This document shows, in pieces, positions 1-7,548 of a stretch of DNA of 14,546 bases (positions are counted from its first letter, which is position 1; each line of letters starts with the position of its first letter). Source of the DNA: Pseudomonadota bacterium (GTDB lineage: Bacteria; Pseudomonadota; Gammaproteobacteria; Burkholderiales; Burkholderiaceae_C); the NCBI GenBank assembly GCA_023415035.1, contig JAEZLX010000144.1:1-14546 (forward strand), in the 5' to 3' direction. The position numbers and the translations under genes were made by a program. Under the pieces are notes generated by a model. It was not told the DNA's origin, ran no database searches, and saw only the letters and a list, made by a program, of their open reading frames with translations.

Positions 1-143
1 TCGGGCCGAGCCTCTCTCCAGTGGAGAACACCGCCCGCGAGGGCGATGGTCATCAGTCCTTTTGCCTGAGCGTTCAGGGCCGGCATGCCGGCCGCCTGCG
101 CCTTCGGCGGCCCCGTCTGGAAACGGAGCACTCTCCTGATGGG
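1..143 (-). promoter_or_regulatory. Glycine riboswitch, tandem aptamers; second aptamer truncated by window edge
   Basis: Read on the minus strand, this stretch carries the signature blocks of a glycine riboswitch in the right order. They are GGAGAG (136-131), a GCCGAAGGCGCA block (about 108-97), then CTCAGGCAAAAGGAC (about 70-56), which closes the first aptamer. After a linker, CTCCACTGGAGAG (about 26-14) opens the second aptamer, which continues past base 1. A GC-rich hairpin arm (GGCCGGCATGCCGGCC, about 94-79) fills the variable stem. Glycine riboswitches bind glycine cooperatively and usually switch on the glycine cleavage genes, most often gcvT, so a gcvT-like gene on the minus strand just left of the window is the expected target. 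That gene is not visible here. The 5' boundary is approximate, and the promoter should lie between about 145 and 260; I see no convincing -35/-10 pair there. Confidence 0.87.
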
Positions 144-261
144 CGCAAGTGTACTGGAATCCGGCGTGCTGCCGTCCGGCTTACAGTCATGCCTTTGACA
201 CGTTCGTCGGGAACCTTGGAGCCCGACGCGCGGTCGCACGCCCGACAACGATGATTGACTC

Positions 262-1146
262 ATGTATAACCGACGCGATTGCCTGCTGGCCCTGACCTCG
301 CTTGCCATGACCCTCCAGTCCGCCCACGCCGCGGCTCCTTCCGCAGGCGCCCGCCAGAGAATGCCCGTGATTTTCATCGGTCATGGCAGCCCCATGAACG
401 CCATTGCCGACAACGATTTCACGCGCACCCTGCAAGCCTGGGGCCGGCGTCTGCCGCGGCCTGTGGCCATCCTGTCGGTCTCGGCCCACTGGCTGACGCC
501 GGGGCAAAGCCTGGTCGATGTACAGGCGTGGCCGCGGACCATCCACGACTTCGGCGGTTTCCCCAGGGCCCTGTACGAGATGCAGTACCCGGCGCCCGGT
601 GCGCCGGAGGTGGCCGAGGCGCTGCGCGCCATCGTCAAGGGCCGTCAGGTGCAGGCCAGCGACGACTGGGGACTGGACCACGGCACCTGGACGGTCCTGC
701 ACCACATGTATCCCGGCGCGGACATCCCCACCTTCCAGCTGTCCATCGACTACAGCGCGCCCGGTGCCTTCCACCATGCCATGGGCCGCGAGTTGGCTGC
801 GTTGCGCGAGCAGGGCGTGCTGATCGTGGGCAGCGGCAACATCGTGCACAACCTGCGCGCCGTGGCACGCAACGCGCCGCCTTCCAGCCGGGCACTGACG
901 GACTGGGCGCAGGATTTTGACGATGCCGTTCGCCGGGCACTCGAAGAGCGCAGTTTCCGCAGCGAGCAGCAGCTGATGAACTACACGGGATTCGGTCGCG
1001 CGTCGCAGATGGCCGTGCCCACGCCCGATCACTACTGGCCTCTCCTCTATGCGCTGGGCGCAACCGAACCTGCCGAAAAGCTGCAGCACGTGTACGCCGG
1101 GTTCCACATGGGCACGCTGAGCATGCGTTGCCTGCAGTGGGGCTGA
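262..1146 (+). CDS. DODA-type extradiol dioxygenase (YgiD-like) with an export-signal-like N-terminus
   Basis: This 294-residue protein belongs to the class III extradiol (4,5-DOPA dioxygenase/LigB-like) family, which opens catechol-type rings at a metal centre. Family marks are HGSPMNAI (His41), SVSAHW (His76), LDHGTW (His140), GSGNIVHN (His196) and PDHYWPL (His257). His41, His76 and His196 fit the usual metal ligands. Most family members begin right at the MPVIFIGHGSPM segment (here Met34). This one adds about 33 residues that look like a signal peptide: NRRDCLLAL, a hydrophobic stretch, then AHA before AAPS. The arginine pair suggests possible Tat export. The chosen start at 262 lacks a strong Shine-Dalgarno, so starts at 307 or 361 (cytoplasmic form) remain possible. 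The natural substrate is unknown, and the DOPA name is a family label only. The gene is divergent from the riboswitch and convergent with the TAXI genes. Confidence 0.85.
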   Translation: MYNRRDCLLALTSLAMTLQSAHAAAPSAGARQRMPVIFIGHGSPMNAIADNDFTRTLQAWGRRLPRPVAILSVSAHWLTPGQSLVDVQAWPRTIHDFGGFPRALYEMQYPAPGAPEVAEALRAIVKGRQVQASDDWGLDHGTWTVLHHMYPGADIPTFQLSIDYSAPGAFHHAMGRELAALREQGVLIVGSGNIVHNLRAVARNAPPSSRALTDWAQDFDDAVRRALEERSFRSEQQLMNYTGFGRASQMAVPTPDHYWPLLYALGATEPAEKLQHVYAGFHMGTLSMRCLQWG

Positions 1147-1171
1147 AGCGCGGAAGTCGGCTTTCGGCCGC

Positions 1172-2494
1172 TCACACGGCGCCGGGCACGCTGGCCGGAT
1201 GGCTGCGGTTGGTGACGATCAGCCGTTCCGACACCTGTGCCAGGTGCTCGCGCAGCGTGTACCAGCGCGCCGCGTACTGGTCGGGAATGTCCATGTCCAG
1301 CACCTGGCGCTCCAGCTCGCTCAGCCGCTGGATCAGGCTCTCTCGCTCCTGCTGCTGGTCCGACTGGAGGGTTTGCACGTCCTCTTCGATGAACTTGAGT
1401 TCGCCGTAGAAGTGGTGCAACGCGGCACCCACCCGCCACTCGATGATGCTCGGGGCCCGCAACAGCAGGAAAGTGCCGAGCAGGAGCACTGGCAGCACCC
1501 CCTGCAAGATGAGCGCGGCCCATTGCGCCTTGCCGAAGGGCAGGACGGTTTCCATCCAGGGCCGTGAGCCTTGTGCCAGATTCAGAGCCACATCCGAGAC
1601 GGGGAAGTCGCTGCCGATGTGCGAGGGGTAGGTCCCCTGCCGTTCCAGAAAGCCCGGGACGGTATGCAGTTCCGATGCCACATCCATCAGGGCCCGTTGC
1701 AGGGCAGGGTGCAGGCCCTTGCGTACCACCAGGTGTGTGAGCGTGACCAGCGTGGTGATGTCGCGGTCGGGGATGTCGCCACGCAGCTCGATGGCGCCAC
1801 GGGGCATGACCACCGGTCGCAGCAGCGGATCGCGCGCCGTCAGCGAGCCACTGCGCTCCACGCTCAGCAGCCGCACGCCTTCGAGCCGGGCGAGATCGCG
1901 CGCCGTCTGCGAGGTGCCCGATGCCACATGCGCGACGGCATCCACTTCGCCTCTGGCCAGTGCCTCGACGGCCGCAGCTCCGACGTGCTCGGTGAAGGTG
2001 ACAGCGTCCTTGCTGAGTCCCATGTGGGCGATTAGCTGCTCGGCTATGAGCCGGTTGGACGACTCGGCTACCGATGCCGCCACGCGGCGGCCGCGCCACT
2101 GGCCCGGGTGGGTCATGCCGTCGCGACCGAACAGCCAAACCAGCTCATGGCCGATGACTGTCAGCGCCTGCGCATGCGGGTAGTCGCGGGCATACAAACC
2201 CTGTGCGAAGCTCACGTCGATGCCTTGCGGGCCTTCGGTCAGTCGGCCCAGCGGGTCCTGCGGGCGAGGGTGCGGCACGATCTGCACGTCGATGCCCAAG
2301 GCGCCCAGGCGCAGGGCGCACTGTTGCGCCAGCTCGAAATAGCTGCTTTGCACTGGACCGGTGCCGATCACCCCCCGTTTGGGCGGCAGGGGTTTCCAAA
2401 CCCAGGTAACGATGGCCAGCATGACGGCCAGAGTCAGCAGGATGGGCAGGTAGATGAGCCACCAGCGTTGGCGGTAGAGCAGCAGCAGTCTCAT
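1172..2494 (-). CDS. Membrane-anchored TAXI-family solute-binding-like protein, second of a tandem pair
   Basis: This 440-residue protein has a basic N-terminus, a membrane segment (about 12-32), a periplasmic TAXI/NMT1-like binding domain (about 40-310), a second membrane segment (about 325-345) and a cytoplasmic tail of about 95 residues. Binding-domain marks are GVIGTGPVQSSYFELAQ near the start, a DVSFAQGL stretch and GEVDAVAHVASG. The tail holds FYGELKFIEEDV (362-373), a probable coiled coil (about 374-402) and RWYTLREHL (410-418). Ordinary TAXI proteins are free periplasmic receptors for TRAP transporters. This one is tethered at both ends and has no TRAP permease gene beside it. Its start overlaps the upstream TAXI gene's stop by 4 bases (ATGA), implying coupled translation. 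The ligand is unknown. A sensing or scaffolding role is inference; the family call is firmer. Confidence 0.8.
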   Translation of the reverse strand: MRLLLLYRQRWWLIYLPILLTLAVMLAIVTWVWKPLPPKRGVIGTGPVQSSYFELAQQCALRLGALGIDVQIVPHPRPQDPLGRLTEGPQGIDVSFAQGLYARDYPHAQALTVIGHELVWLFGRDGMTHPGQWRGRRVAASVAESSNRLIAEQLIAHMGLSKDAVTFTEHVGAAAVEALARGEVDAVAHVASGTSQTARDLARLEGVRLLSVERSGSLTARDPLLRPVVMPRGAIELRGDIPDRDITTLVTLTHLVVRKGLHPALQRALMDVASELHTVPGFLERQGTYPSHIGSDFPVSDVALNLAQGSRPWMETVLPFGKAQWAALILQGVLPVLLLGTFLLLRAPSIIEWRVGAALHHFYGELKFIEEDVQTLQSDQQQERESLIQRLSELERQVLDMDIPDQYAARWYTLREHLAQVSERLIVTNRSHPASVPGAV

Positions 2495-3819
2495 CGCCCG
2501 CGGTACCTCGCTATCTGTGAGCGCACGAAGTCCACGTGCTGGCGCAGCGTGTACCAGCGAGGTGTCAGCTCGGGCGGAAGTGGGATGTCTGCCATTGACC
2601 GTGTGATGGCCTCCAGCCGTGTATTGATGCGGCTGAGTTCGATGCCGCCGACATTGACGGCACGGCGGATCAGCAGGTCGTGCTCGATGAACTTCAGCTC
2701 GCCGTACCAGGTGGTGATGCGCGCCATCAGCCGCCAGTGCAAGAAGGCCGGGATCAGGTACATCAGGGCAATGCCCAGCGCCGCGAGCGGCAGCCCGATC
2801 ACCACGATGCGCTGCAGCAACTGCGCCGGCAGGAACGGTAGCCAGGCCTCTGGACCGCTCAGCCCTCGCAGCAGCACCTGGCGTGCTTCCGGCGCGGGCG
2901 GGAAGTCCGCGTGGCGCAGATTCGGCAGTTCTCCCGAACGGTGGAAGACCTGTGGCCCTCCATGCACGTCACGGGCAACGGCTGCAGCCAGCCGCTTGAG
3001 GGCCGGGTCGAGCCCCCCTCGTGCCAGAAGGTGGGTGCGGGTGGTCAGCAGGGGTGTGTCGCTGGCTGGCAGGCCGTTGCCCAGGCTGTCCTGTGGCAGC
3101 AGCCGCACATCCAGGAACGGATGGTGCTCGATGATGGCCGAGGCGCCCTCGATGCGGGCCAGTTGGACCCCCGGCATGCCCAGCAGTTGCATTACCACCG
3201 GCGCACGGGGCGAGGCAACCAGAAAGACGGCATCCACGTCGCCGCGCTCCAGCGCCTGCGCGGCCTCCAGGCCGCTCAGCGACGACCAGTGCACCTCGTC
3301 GTCGGCAACGCGCTGGTGGCGCAGGAGACGCTGCAGCAGATGTCGGTGGCCGCTGTCATCCGGACCTGCAGCGACACGGCGGCCTGCCAGCTCGGGGAGG
3401 GTGCTGATGGCCTTGTGTTTCGTGAAGAGCCACAACCCTTCCGTGTCCACCACGGCGATGGTCTGCACCGCCGCTTCCTTCGGAGGCATGATCTGGTCCT
3501 CGTTGGCGGACCAGGCCATGCCGCCCTGCACCAGGGCCAGATCCACCCGGGGATGGCCGGCAGCCAGGCGCTCCAGATTGACAGGCGACCCGGAGGAGGC
3601 GATCACCACGGCGCGGATGCCCTGTTTCTCGAAGGCTTCTGCATAGCGCGCCGCGTGCGTCTCGTAGGCGCCATCGGGCATGCCGCTGCTGATGACGATA
3701 TGGCCCGGCGGCATGGGGTAGAGCTTCCACCAGGCCAGGATACCCAACAGGGTGAGCAGGGCCAGCAGCGGAATCCGTATCAGCAACCAGCGATGTTGAT
3801 AGACCTTGGCAGTTTTCAT
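2491..3819 (-). CDS. Membrane-anchored TAXI-family solute-binding-like protein, first of a tandem pair
   Basis: This 442-residue protein is a paralogue of its downstream neighbour. It has a membrane segment at about 12-31, then a TAXI binding domain beginning IVISSGMPDGAYETHAARYA, with DLALVQGGMA, an ELAGRRVAAGPDDSGHRHL block and GDVDAVFLVASP as further marks. A second membrane segment lies at about 335-357, followed by a cytoplasmic tail with WYGELKFIEHD (371-381) and RWYTLRQHV (421-429). The two tail signatures are nearly identical in both proteins, while the binding domains have diverged strongly. This suggests one shared cytoplasmic partner and different ligands. No TRAP membrane subunits (DctQM or fused) lie in the window. 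The start at 3819 lacks a strong Shine-Dalgarno. Annotation pipelines would probably label it 'TAXI family TRAP transporter solute-binding subunit'. Confidence 0.82.
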   Translation of the reverse strand: MKTAKVYQHRWLLIRIPLLALLTLLGILAWWKLYPMPPGHIVISSGMPDGAYETHAARYAEAFEKQGIRAVVIASSGSPVNLERLAAGHPRVDLALVQGGMAWSANEDQIMPPKEAAVQTIAVVDTEGLWLFTKHKAISTLPELAGRRVAAGPDDSGHRHLLQRLLRHQRVADDEVHWSSLSGLEAAQALERGDVDAVFLVASPRAPVVMQLLGMPGVQLARIEGASAIIEHHPFLDVRLLPQDSLGNGLPASDTPLLTTRTHLLARGGLDPALKRLAAAVARDVHGGPQVFHRSGELPNLRHADFPPAPEARQVLLRGLSGPEAWLPFLPAQLLQRIVVIGLPLAALGIALMYLIPAFLHWRLMARITTWYGELKFIEHDLLIRRAVNVGGIELSRINTRLEAITRSMADIPLPPELTPRWYTLRQHVDFVRSQIARYRGR

Positions 3820-3837
3820 GTGAAGCCCATGAGCCGC

Positions 3838-3865
3838 AGCATAGGTCGAAAGCCAGGTTTTGCAA
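3838..3865 (-). promoter_or_regulatory. Candidate sigma-70 promoter for the TAXI gene pair
   Basis: On the minus strand, TTGCAA (3865-3860) and TATGCT (3843-3838) are separated by 16 bases, a fair match to the -35 and -10 hexamers. Transcription would begin about 12 bases before the ATG at 3819, giving a very short leader. This fits the absence of a clear ribosome binding site but makes the assignment tentative. The local sequence is more AT-rich than its surroundings. Confidence 0.35.
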
Positions 3866-3920
3866 ATAATTTGTTACACCTAGGCTGGATCACTTTTGGC
3901 GTCACTGCCATAGACCACGA

Positions 3921-3947
3921 AAAAGGCCACCGCGAGGGTGGCCTTTT
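3921..3947 (-). terminator. Intrinsic terminator downstream of the ETF-QO gene
   Basis: A perfect 11-base inverted repeat (AAAAGGCCACC at 3921-3931 and its complement at 3937-3947) with a 5-base loop forms a GC-rich stem. On the minus strand it is followed by a run of five T. It lies just past the stop codon at 3963, so it terminates ETF-QO transcripts and insulates the downstream TAXI pair. The T run on the plus side (3944-3947) is shorter. Confidence 0.85.
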
Positions 3948-3962
3948 CCAAGGGAGAGGGCA

Positions 3963-5648
3963 TCACATGCCCGCGTAGTTCGGACCGCCGCCGCCTTCGG
4001 GCGTGACCCAGACGATGTTCTGGGTTGGGTCCTTGATGTCGCAGGTCTTGCAGTGCACGCAGTTCTGGGCATTGATCTGCAGACGGTCGCTGCCGTCGTC
4101 ACCCTTGACGAACTCGTACACGCCGGCCGGACAGTAGCGGCTTTCCGGTCCACCGAACCTGGCGAGGTTGACCGAAACGGGCACACTGGCGTCCTTGAGC
4201 GTCAGGTGCGCGGGCTGGTTCTCCTCGTGGTTGGTGTTGCTGATGAAAACGCTGGAGAGGCGGTCGAAGGTCAGCACGCCGTCGGGCTTGGGGTAGCTGA
4301 TCTTCGGGCACTCGGCTGCGGGCCGGAGGTAGGTGTGATCGGCCTGGGTGCGGTGGATGGTCCAGGGCGGGGTGCTCACGCCGATCTTGGGCAGGAACCA
4401 CTGCTCGATGCCGGCCATCAATGCGCCGACGGTGTTGCCCTTCTTGAACCACTGCTTGAAGTTGCGCGAGTGGTGCAGCTCGGTGTGGAGCCAGCTCTTT
4501 TCGAAGGCGGCCGGGTAGCTGGTCAGTTCGTCACCCGCGCGGCCGGCGGTGACGGCCTCGAAGGCGGCCTCGGCGCACAGCATGCCGCTCTTGATGGCAG
4601 CGTGGCTGCCCTTGATGCGGGCGGCGTTGAGGAAGCCGGCATCGCAGCCGACCAGGGCGCCGCCCGGGAACACGGTCTTGGGCAGCGAGAGCAGGCCGCC
4701 GGCGGTGATGGCGCGGGCGCCGTAGCCCAGGCGCTTGCCGCCTTCGATGTGGGCGCGGATCGACGGGTGGGTCTTCCAGCGCTGCATCTCCTCGAAGGGC
4801 GAGATCCAGGGATTCTTGTAATCCAGGCCGGTCACGAAGCCGAGGGTGACCTTGTTCCCTTCCATGTGATACAGGAAGCCACCACCATAGGTTTCGCTGT
4901 CCATCGGCCAGCCGGCGGTGTGGATCACCAGACCGGGCTTGGCCTTGTCGGCCGGCACTTCCCACAGTTCCTTGATGCCGATGGCGTAGCTTTGCGGGTC
5001 CTTGCCGTCGTCGAGCTTGAAGCGGGCGATGATCTGCTTGCCCAGGTGGCCCCGCGCGCCCTCGGCAAACACGGTGTACTTGGCATGCAGCTCCATGCCG
5101 AGCTGGAAATTCTCGGTGGGCTCTCCGTCCTTGCCCAGACCTAGGTTGCCTGTGGCCACGCCCTTGACCGAACCGTCCTCGTTGTAGAGCACCTCGGCGG
5201 CGGCAAAGCCCGGGAAGATCTCCACCCCCATATTCTCTGCCTGCTGGGCCAGCCAGCGCGTCACGGCGCCTAGGCTGATGACGTAGTTTCCTTCGTTGTG
5301 GAAGTTGCGCGGCACCAGCGCATCGGGCGTGCGCTTGTGGCCGGTCTCCGACAGGAACAGCACGTCGTCGCGTGTCACGGGCTGGTTCAGCGGCGCGCCC
5401 TGTTCCTTCCAGTCTGGAATGAGCTCGGTCAGCGCCTTGGGGTCCATGACAGCGCCGGAGAGGATGTGGGCGCCGGGCTCGGATCCCTTTTCCAGTACGC
5501 AGACGTTGACCTCGGTGCCTTTATCGGCGGCCAGCTGCTTGAGGCGGATGGCCGTGGACAGGCCAGCCGGTCCGGCGCCGACGATCACCACGTCGTATTC
5601 CATGGCTTCGCGCGGCCCGAACTGGGCAAGGATTTCATCAGGGGTCAT
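3963..5648 (-). CDS. Electron transfer flavoprotein:ubiquinone oxidoreductase (ETF-QO)
   Basis: This inner-membrane-associated FAD and 4Fe-4S enzyme takes electrons from ETF, loaded by acyl-CoA and related dehydrogenases, and passes them to ubiquinone (EC 1.5.5.1). The N-terminus has the FAD-binding motif YDVVIVGAGPAGLSTA (GAGPAG at 24-29), followed by the family stretch EKGSEPGAHILSGAVMDP. The C-terminus carries the ferredoxin-like cluster ligands Cys506 and CxxCxxC at 530, 533 and 536 (NCVHCKTCDIKDPTQN). At 561 residues it has the usual bacterial length. I prefer the ATG at 5648 (MTPDEILAQFG) over an in-frame ATG at 5702, because the extra 18 residues are not family-like and the longer form would cover the probable promoter. 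It is divergent from the SDR operon and ends at a strong terminator. It is single-copy in many genomes and needed for fatty-acid and branched-chain amino-acid oxidation. Confidence 0.96.
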   Translation of the reverse strand: MTPDEILAQFGPREAMEYDVVIVGAGPAGLSTAIRLKQLAADKGTEVNVCVLEKGSEPGAHILSGAVMDPKALTELIPDWKEQGAPLNQPVTRDDVLFLSETGHKRTPDALVPRNFHNEGNYVISLGAVTRWLAQQAENMGVEIFPGFAAAEVLYNEDGSVKGVATGNLGLGKDGEPTENFQLGMELHAKYTVFAEGARGHLGKQIIARFKLDDGKDPQSYAIGIKELWEVPADKAKPGLVIHTAGWPMDSETYGGGFLYHMEGNKVTLGFVTGLDYKNPWISPFEEMQRWKTHPSIRAHIEGGKRLGYGARAITAGGLLSLPKTVFPGGALVGCDAGFLNAARIKGSHAAIKSGMLCAEAAFEAVTAGRAGDELTSYPAAFEKSWLHTELHHSRNFKQWFKKGNTVGALMAGIEQWFLPKIGVSTPPWTIHRTQADHTYLRPAAECPKISYPKPDGVLTFDRLSSVFISNTNHEENQPAHLTLKDASVPVSVNLARFGGPESRYCPAGVYEFVKGDDGSDRLQINAQNCVHCKTCDIKDPTQNIVWVTPEGGGGPNYAGM

Positions 5649-5714
5649 GTCAGTCTCGCGGATAATGGTTTTCAGGTAGGGGCGCCGCCAGGGCGGTGTC
5701 ACCGTGCGGACAGC

Positions 5715-5742
5715 ATTCTAAGTGGATGCCGACAAAATCGAA
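5715..5742 (-). promoter_or_regulatory. Candidate promoter of the ETF-QO gene
   Basis: On the minus strand, TAGAAT (5720-5715) is a good -10 hexamer. A weaker -35, TTCGAT (5742-5737), lies 16 bases upstream. The -35 overlaps the perfect palindrome at 5740-5751, a natural place for repression. The predicted leader is about 60 bases before the ATG at 5648. Confidence 0.4.
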
Positions 5743-5751
5743 CGGCCGTTC
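5740..5751. promoter_or_regulatory. Palindromic operator between ETF-QO and the SDR operon
   Basis: GAACGGCCGTTC is a perfect 12-base palindrome in the 131-base space between divergent starts at 5648 and 5780. Flanking bases are AT-rich (AAAATC on the left, TAATTT on the right). Short palindromes of this GAACG..CGTTC type are, to my recollection, typical of TetR-family regulators of fatty-acid degradation (FadP-like) in Burkholderiales. The match to a specific regulator is inference. It could control both directions, since ETF-QO and acyl-group enzymes serve the same pathway. Confidence 0.5.
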
Positions 5752-5779
5752 TAATTTTGACGATTGAGGAGATTATCCC

Positions 5780-6562
5780 GTGTCCTACCAGATCGATCTG
5801 TCGGGCCGTGTTGCCCTGGTTACCGGTGCTTCCAGCGGGCTGGGAGAACAGTTCGCACGCACCCTGGCCAGGGCGGGAGCTGCCGTGGTGCTGGCCAGCC
5901 GACGGACCGAGCGCCTGATGGCCCTGCGGGCACGCATCGAGGCCGACGGTGGCGATGCCCATGTGGTGGCGATGGACGTGACCGATCTGGCCTCGATCAA
6001 GGCGGCCATCGCGCATGCCGAGACCGAGGTGGGCCACATCGACATCCTGGTCAACAACTCGGGTGTCAGCACAACCCAGCGCCTGCAGGATGTGACCGAG
6101 GGGGATTTCGACTTCATCTTCGGCACCAACACCAAGGGCGCCTTCTTCGTGGCGCAGGAGGTGGCCAAGCGCATGCTGGCACGCGCTAAGGGGCAGGCAC
6201 CGGGTACCTGGGTGGGGGGGCGCATCATCAACATCGCCTCGATGGCGGGGCTGAAGGTGCTGCCGCAGATCGGTGTCTACTGCATGAGCAAGGCGGCGGT
6301 GGTGCACATGACCAAAGCCATGGCGGTGGAGTGGGGACGCTTTGGCATCAATGTGAACGCCATCTGCCCCGGCTACATTGACACCGAGATCAACCACCAT
6401 CACTGGCAGACCGATCAGGGCCGCAAGCTCATCGACATGCTGCCGCGCAAGCGGGTGGGGCAGCCTTCGGATCTGGACAGCGTGCTTGTGATGCTGGCCA
6501 GCAACGAGAGCCATTTCATCAACGGGGCCGTGATCGCGGCCGACGACGGATTCGGTGTTTAA
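5780..6562 (+). CDS. SDR-family NAD(P)-dependent oxidoreductase
   Basis: This classical short-chain dehydrogenase/reductase of 260 residues has the Rossmann motif TGASSGLG (15-22), the NNSG motif (92-95) and the catalytic set Ser154, Tyr167 and Lys171 (YCMSK). The ICPGYIDTE segment follows at about 195. Length and motifs fit FabG/3-hydroxyacyl-CoA-type SDRs, so the likely reaction is interconversion of an alcohol and a ketone, perhaps on an acyl-CoA. The exact substrate cannot be read from sequence. It starts with GTG at 5780, supported by the strong Shine-Dalgarno TGAGGAG about 8 bases upstream. It heads an operon with the EamA transporter (5-base gap) and the thioesterase. The opposite gene is ETF-QO, consistent with a fatty-acid or CoA-linked role. 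Confidence 0.9.
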   Translation: MSYQIDLSGRVALVTGASSGLGEQFARTLARAGAAVVLASRRTERLMALRARIEADGGDAHVVAMDVTDLASIKAAIAHAETEVGHIDILVNNSGVSTTQRLQDVTEGDFDFIFGTNTKGAFFVAQEVAKRMLARAKGQAPGTWVGGRIINIASMAGLKVLPQIGVYCMSKAAVVHMTKAMAVEWGRFGINVNAICPGYIDTEINHHHWQTDQGRKLIDMLPRKRVGQPSDLDSVLVMLASNESHFINGAVIAADDGFGV

Positions 6563-6567
6563 GAAAA

Positions 6568-7548
6568 ATGACGGTTTCCCTGGCCGATGGCGGCAATACC
6601 CTCCCGGTAGCAACGGCGTCCATCGGGCGTGGCAAACCGCCCGGGGTGTCGGGGGTGGGGCTGCTGGCGGGCCTGGGTGCCGGCGCTTTCTGGGCCACGA
6701 CCTTCGTGGCACCGCTGATGGTGCCGGGATTCGGCACGGTGGACCTGACGGTGGGGCGTTTCCTGGCCTGCGGCATGCTGTCGCTGCTGCTGCTGGTTTG
6801 GGAGGCACTTCGGGGTGGTGTGCGTCTGCCCTCCGCCACCGAGGTCTGGACCGCGCTGGGCATGAGCCTGCTGGGCTACACCGGCTACTACCTGCTGCTC
6901 GTGCTGGCCATTCAGGCCGCGGGCGCGGCCTTGCCGGTGCTCATCATCGGCACGATTCCGCTGTGGATCATGTTGCTGGGCAAGCCGCAGGAGCTGCGCT
7001 GGCGCGCCCTGATGCCCGGGCTGCTGCTCACGGCCGCGGGCCTGGCGTTGATGATGCGCGTAAGCTCCCAGGCCGCTGAAGCCGATGGGGGCTCGAACCT
7101 TTGGCTGGGCGTGATGTTCGCCGTGCTTGCGGCGGCGTCCTGGACGACTTTCGGCCTCATCAATGCGCGCTGGCTGGCCCGTCACCCCGACGTGAACTCG
7201 ACGCGCTGGGCCAACTGGCTCGGTGTGGCCGCCGGACTGGGGGCATTGGCCATTGCCGCGCTGGCGGGCAGCGAGCCGGGAGAGCTCATCGCGCAGCCCG
7301 GATTTGGCCGTTTCGTGCTGGTCTGCATGGTTACCGGCATCGGTTCGGCCTGGGTGGCATCGGTGCTCTGGAACATGGCCAGCCGGCGCCTGGGCGCCAG
7401 CCTGGCCGGCCAGCTCATCGTGAGCGAGACGGTTTTCGGCCTTTTGTACACCTTCGTCTGGGACGGACAGTGGCCCGTGGCCATGCAATGGCTGGCTTGC
7501 GTGCTGTTCGTGCTGGGCATCCTTGCCTCCATTCGAGCACACCGATGA
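6568..7548 (+). CDS. EamA/DMT-family transporter
   Basis: This very hydrophobic 326-residue protein has about ten membrane segments in two EamA repeats (about 30-165 and 177-322). It is an inner-membrane metabolite exporter of the drug/metabolite transporter superfamily, like RhaT or YdcZ-type carriers. Typical marks are GAGAFWATTFVAPL in the first helix and the ending LGASLAGQLIVSETVFGLLYTF. About 28 cytoplasmic residues precede the first helix. The start lies 5 bases after the SDR stop with no good ribosome binding site of its own, so translation is probably coupled. Its stop overlaps the thioesterase start. The substrate is unknown; DMT carriers often export amino acids or related metabolites. 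Confidence 0.88.
   Translation: MTVSLADGGNTLPVATASIGRGKPPGVSGVGLLAGLGAGAFWATTFVAPLMVPGFGTVDLTVGRFLACGMLSLLLLVWEALRGGVRLPSATEVWTALGMSLLGYTGYYLLLVLAIQAAGAALPVLIIGTIPLWIMLLGKPQELRWRALMPGLLLTAAGLALMMRVSSQAAEADGGSNLWLGVMFAVLAAASWTTFGLINARWLARHPDVNSTRWANWLGVAAGLGALAIAALAGSEPGELIAQPGFGRFVLVCMVTGIGSAWVASVLWNMASRRLGASLAGQLIVSETVFGLLYTFVWDGQWPVAMQWLACVLFVLGILASIRAHR

Noticed and set aside
21..254. Small plus-strand open frame at the left edge
   Set aside because: It lies over the glycine riboswitch on the other strand, and its translation is Arg-rich without any domain.
187..1107. Minus-strand open frame of 306 codons opposite the first dioxygenase
   Set aside because: The plus-strand frame has clear catalytic motifs; the minus frame has none.
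2108..3646. Long plus-strand open frame (512 codons) opposite the TAXI genes
   Set aside because: It is antisense to two well-supported TAXI genes, has low-complexity Arg/Ser/Ala-rich translation and matches no family; it is typical of high-GC DNA.
4053..5144. Plus-strand open frame (363 codons) opposite ETF-QO
   Set aside because: It is a mirror of the ETF-QO coding frame, with no ribosome binding site or recognisable domain.
5649..5702. Longer ETF-QO start at 5702 (MTPPWRRPYLK...)
   Set aside because: The extra 18 residues are unlike the family, and the longer form would begin upstream of the likely transcription start near 5708-5715.
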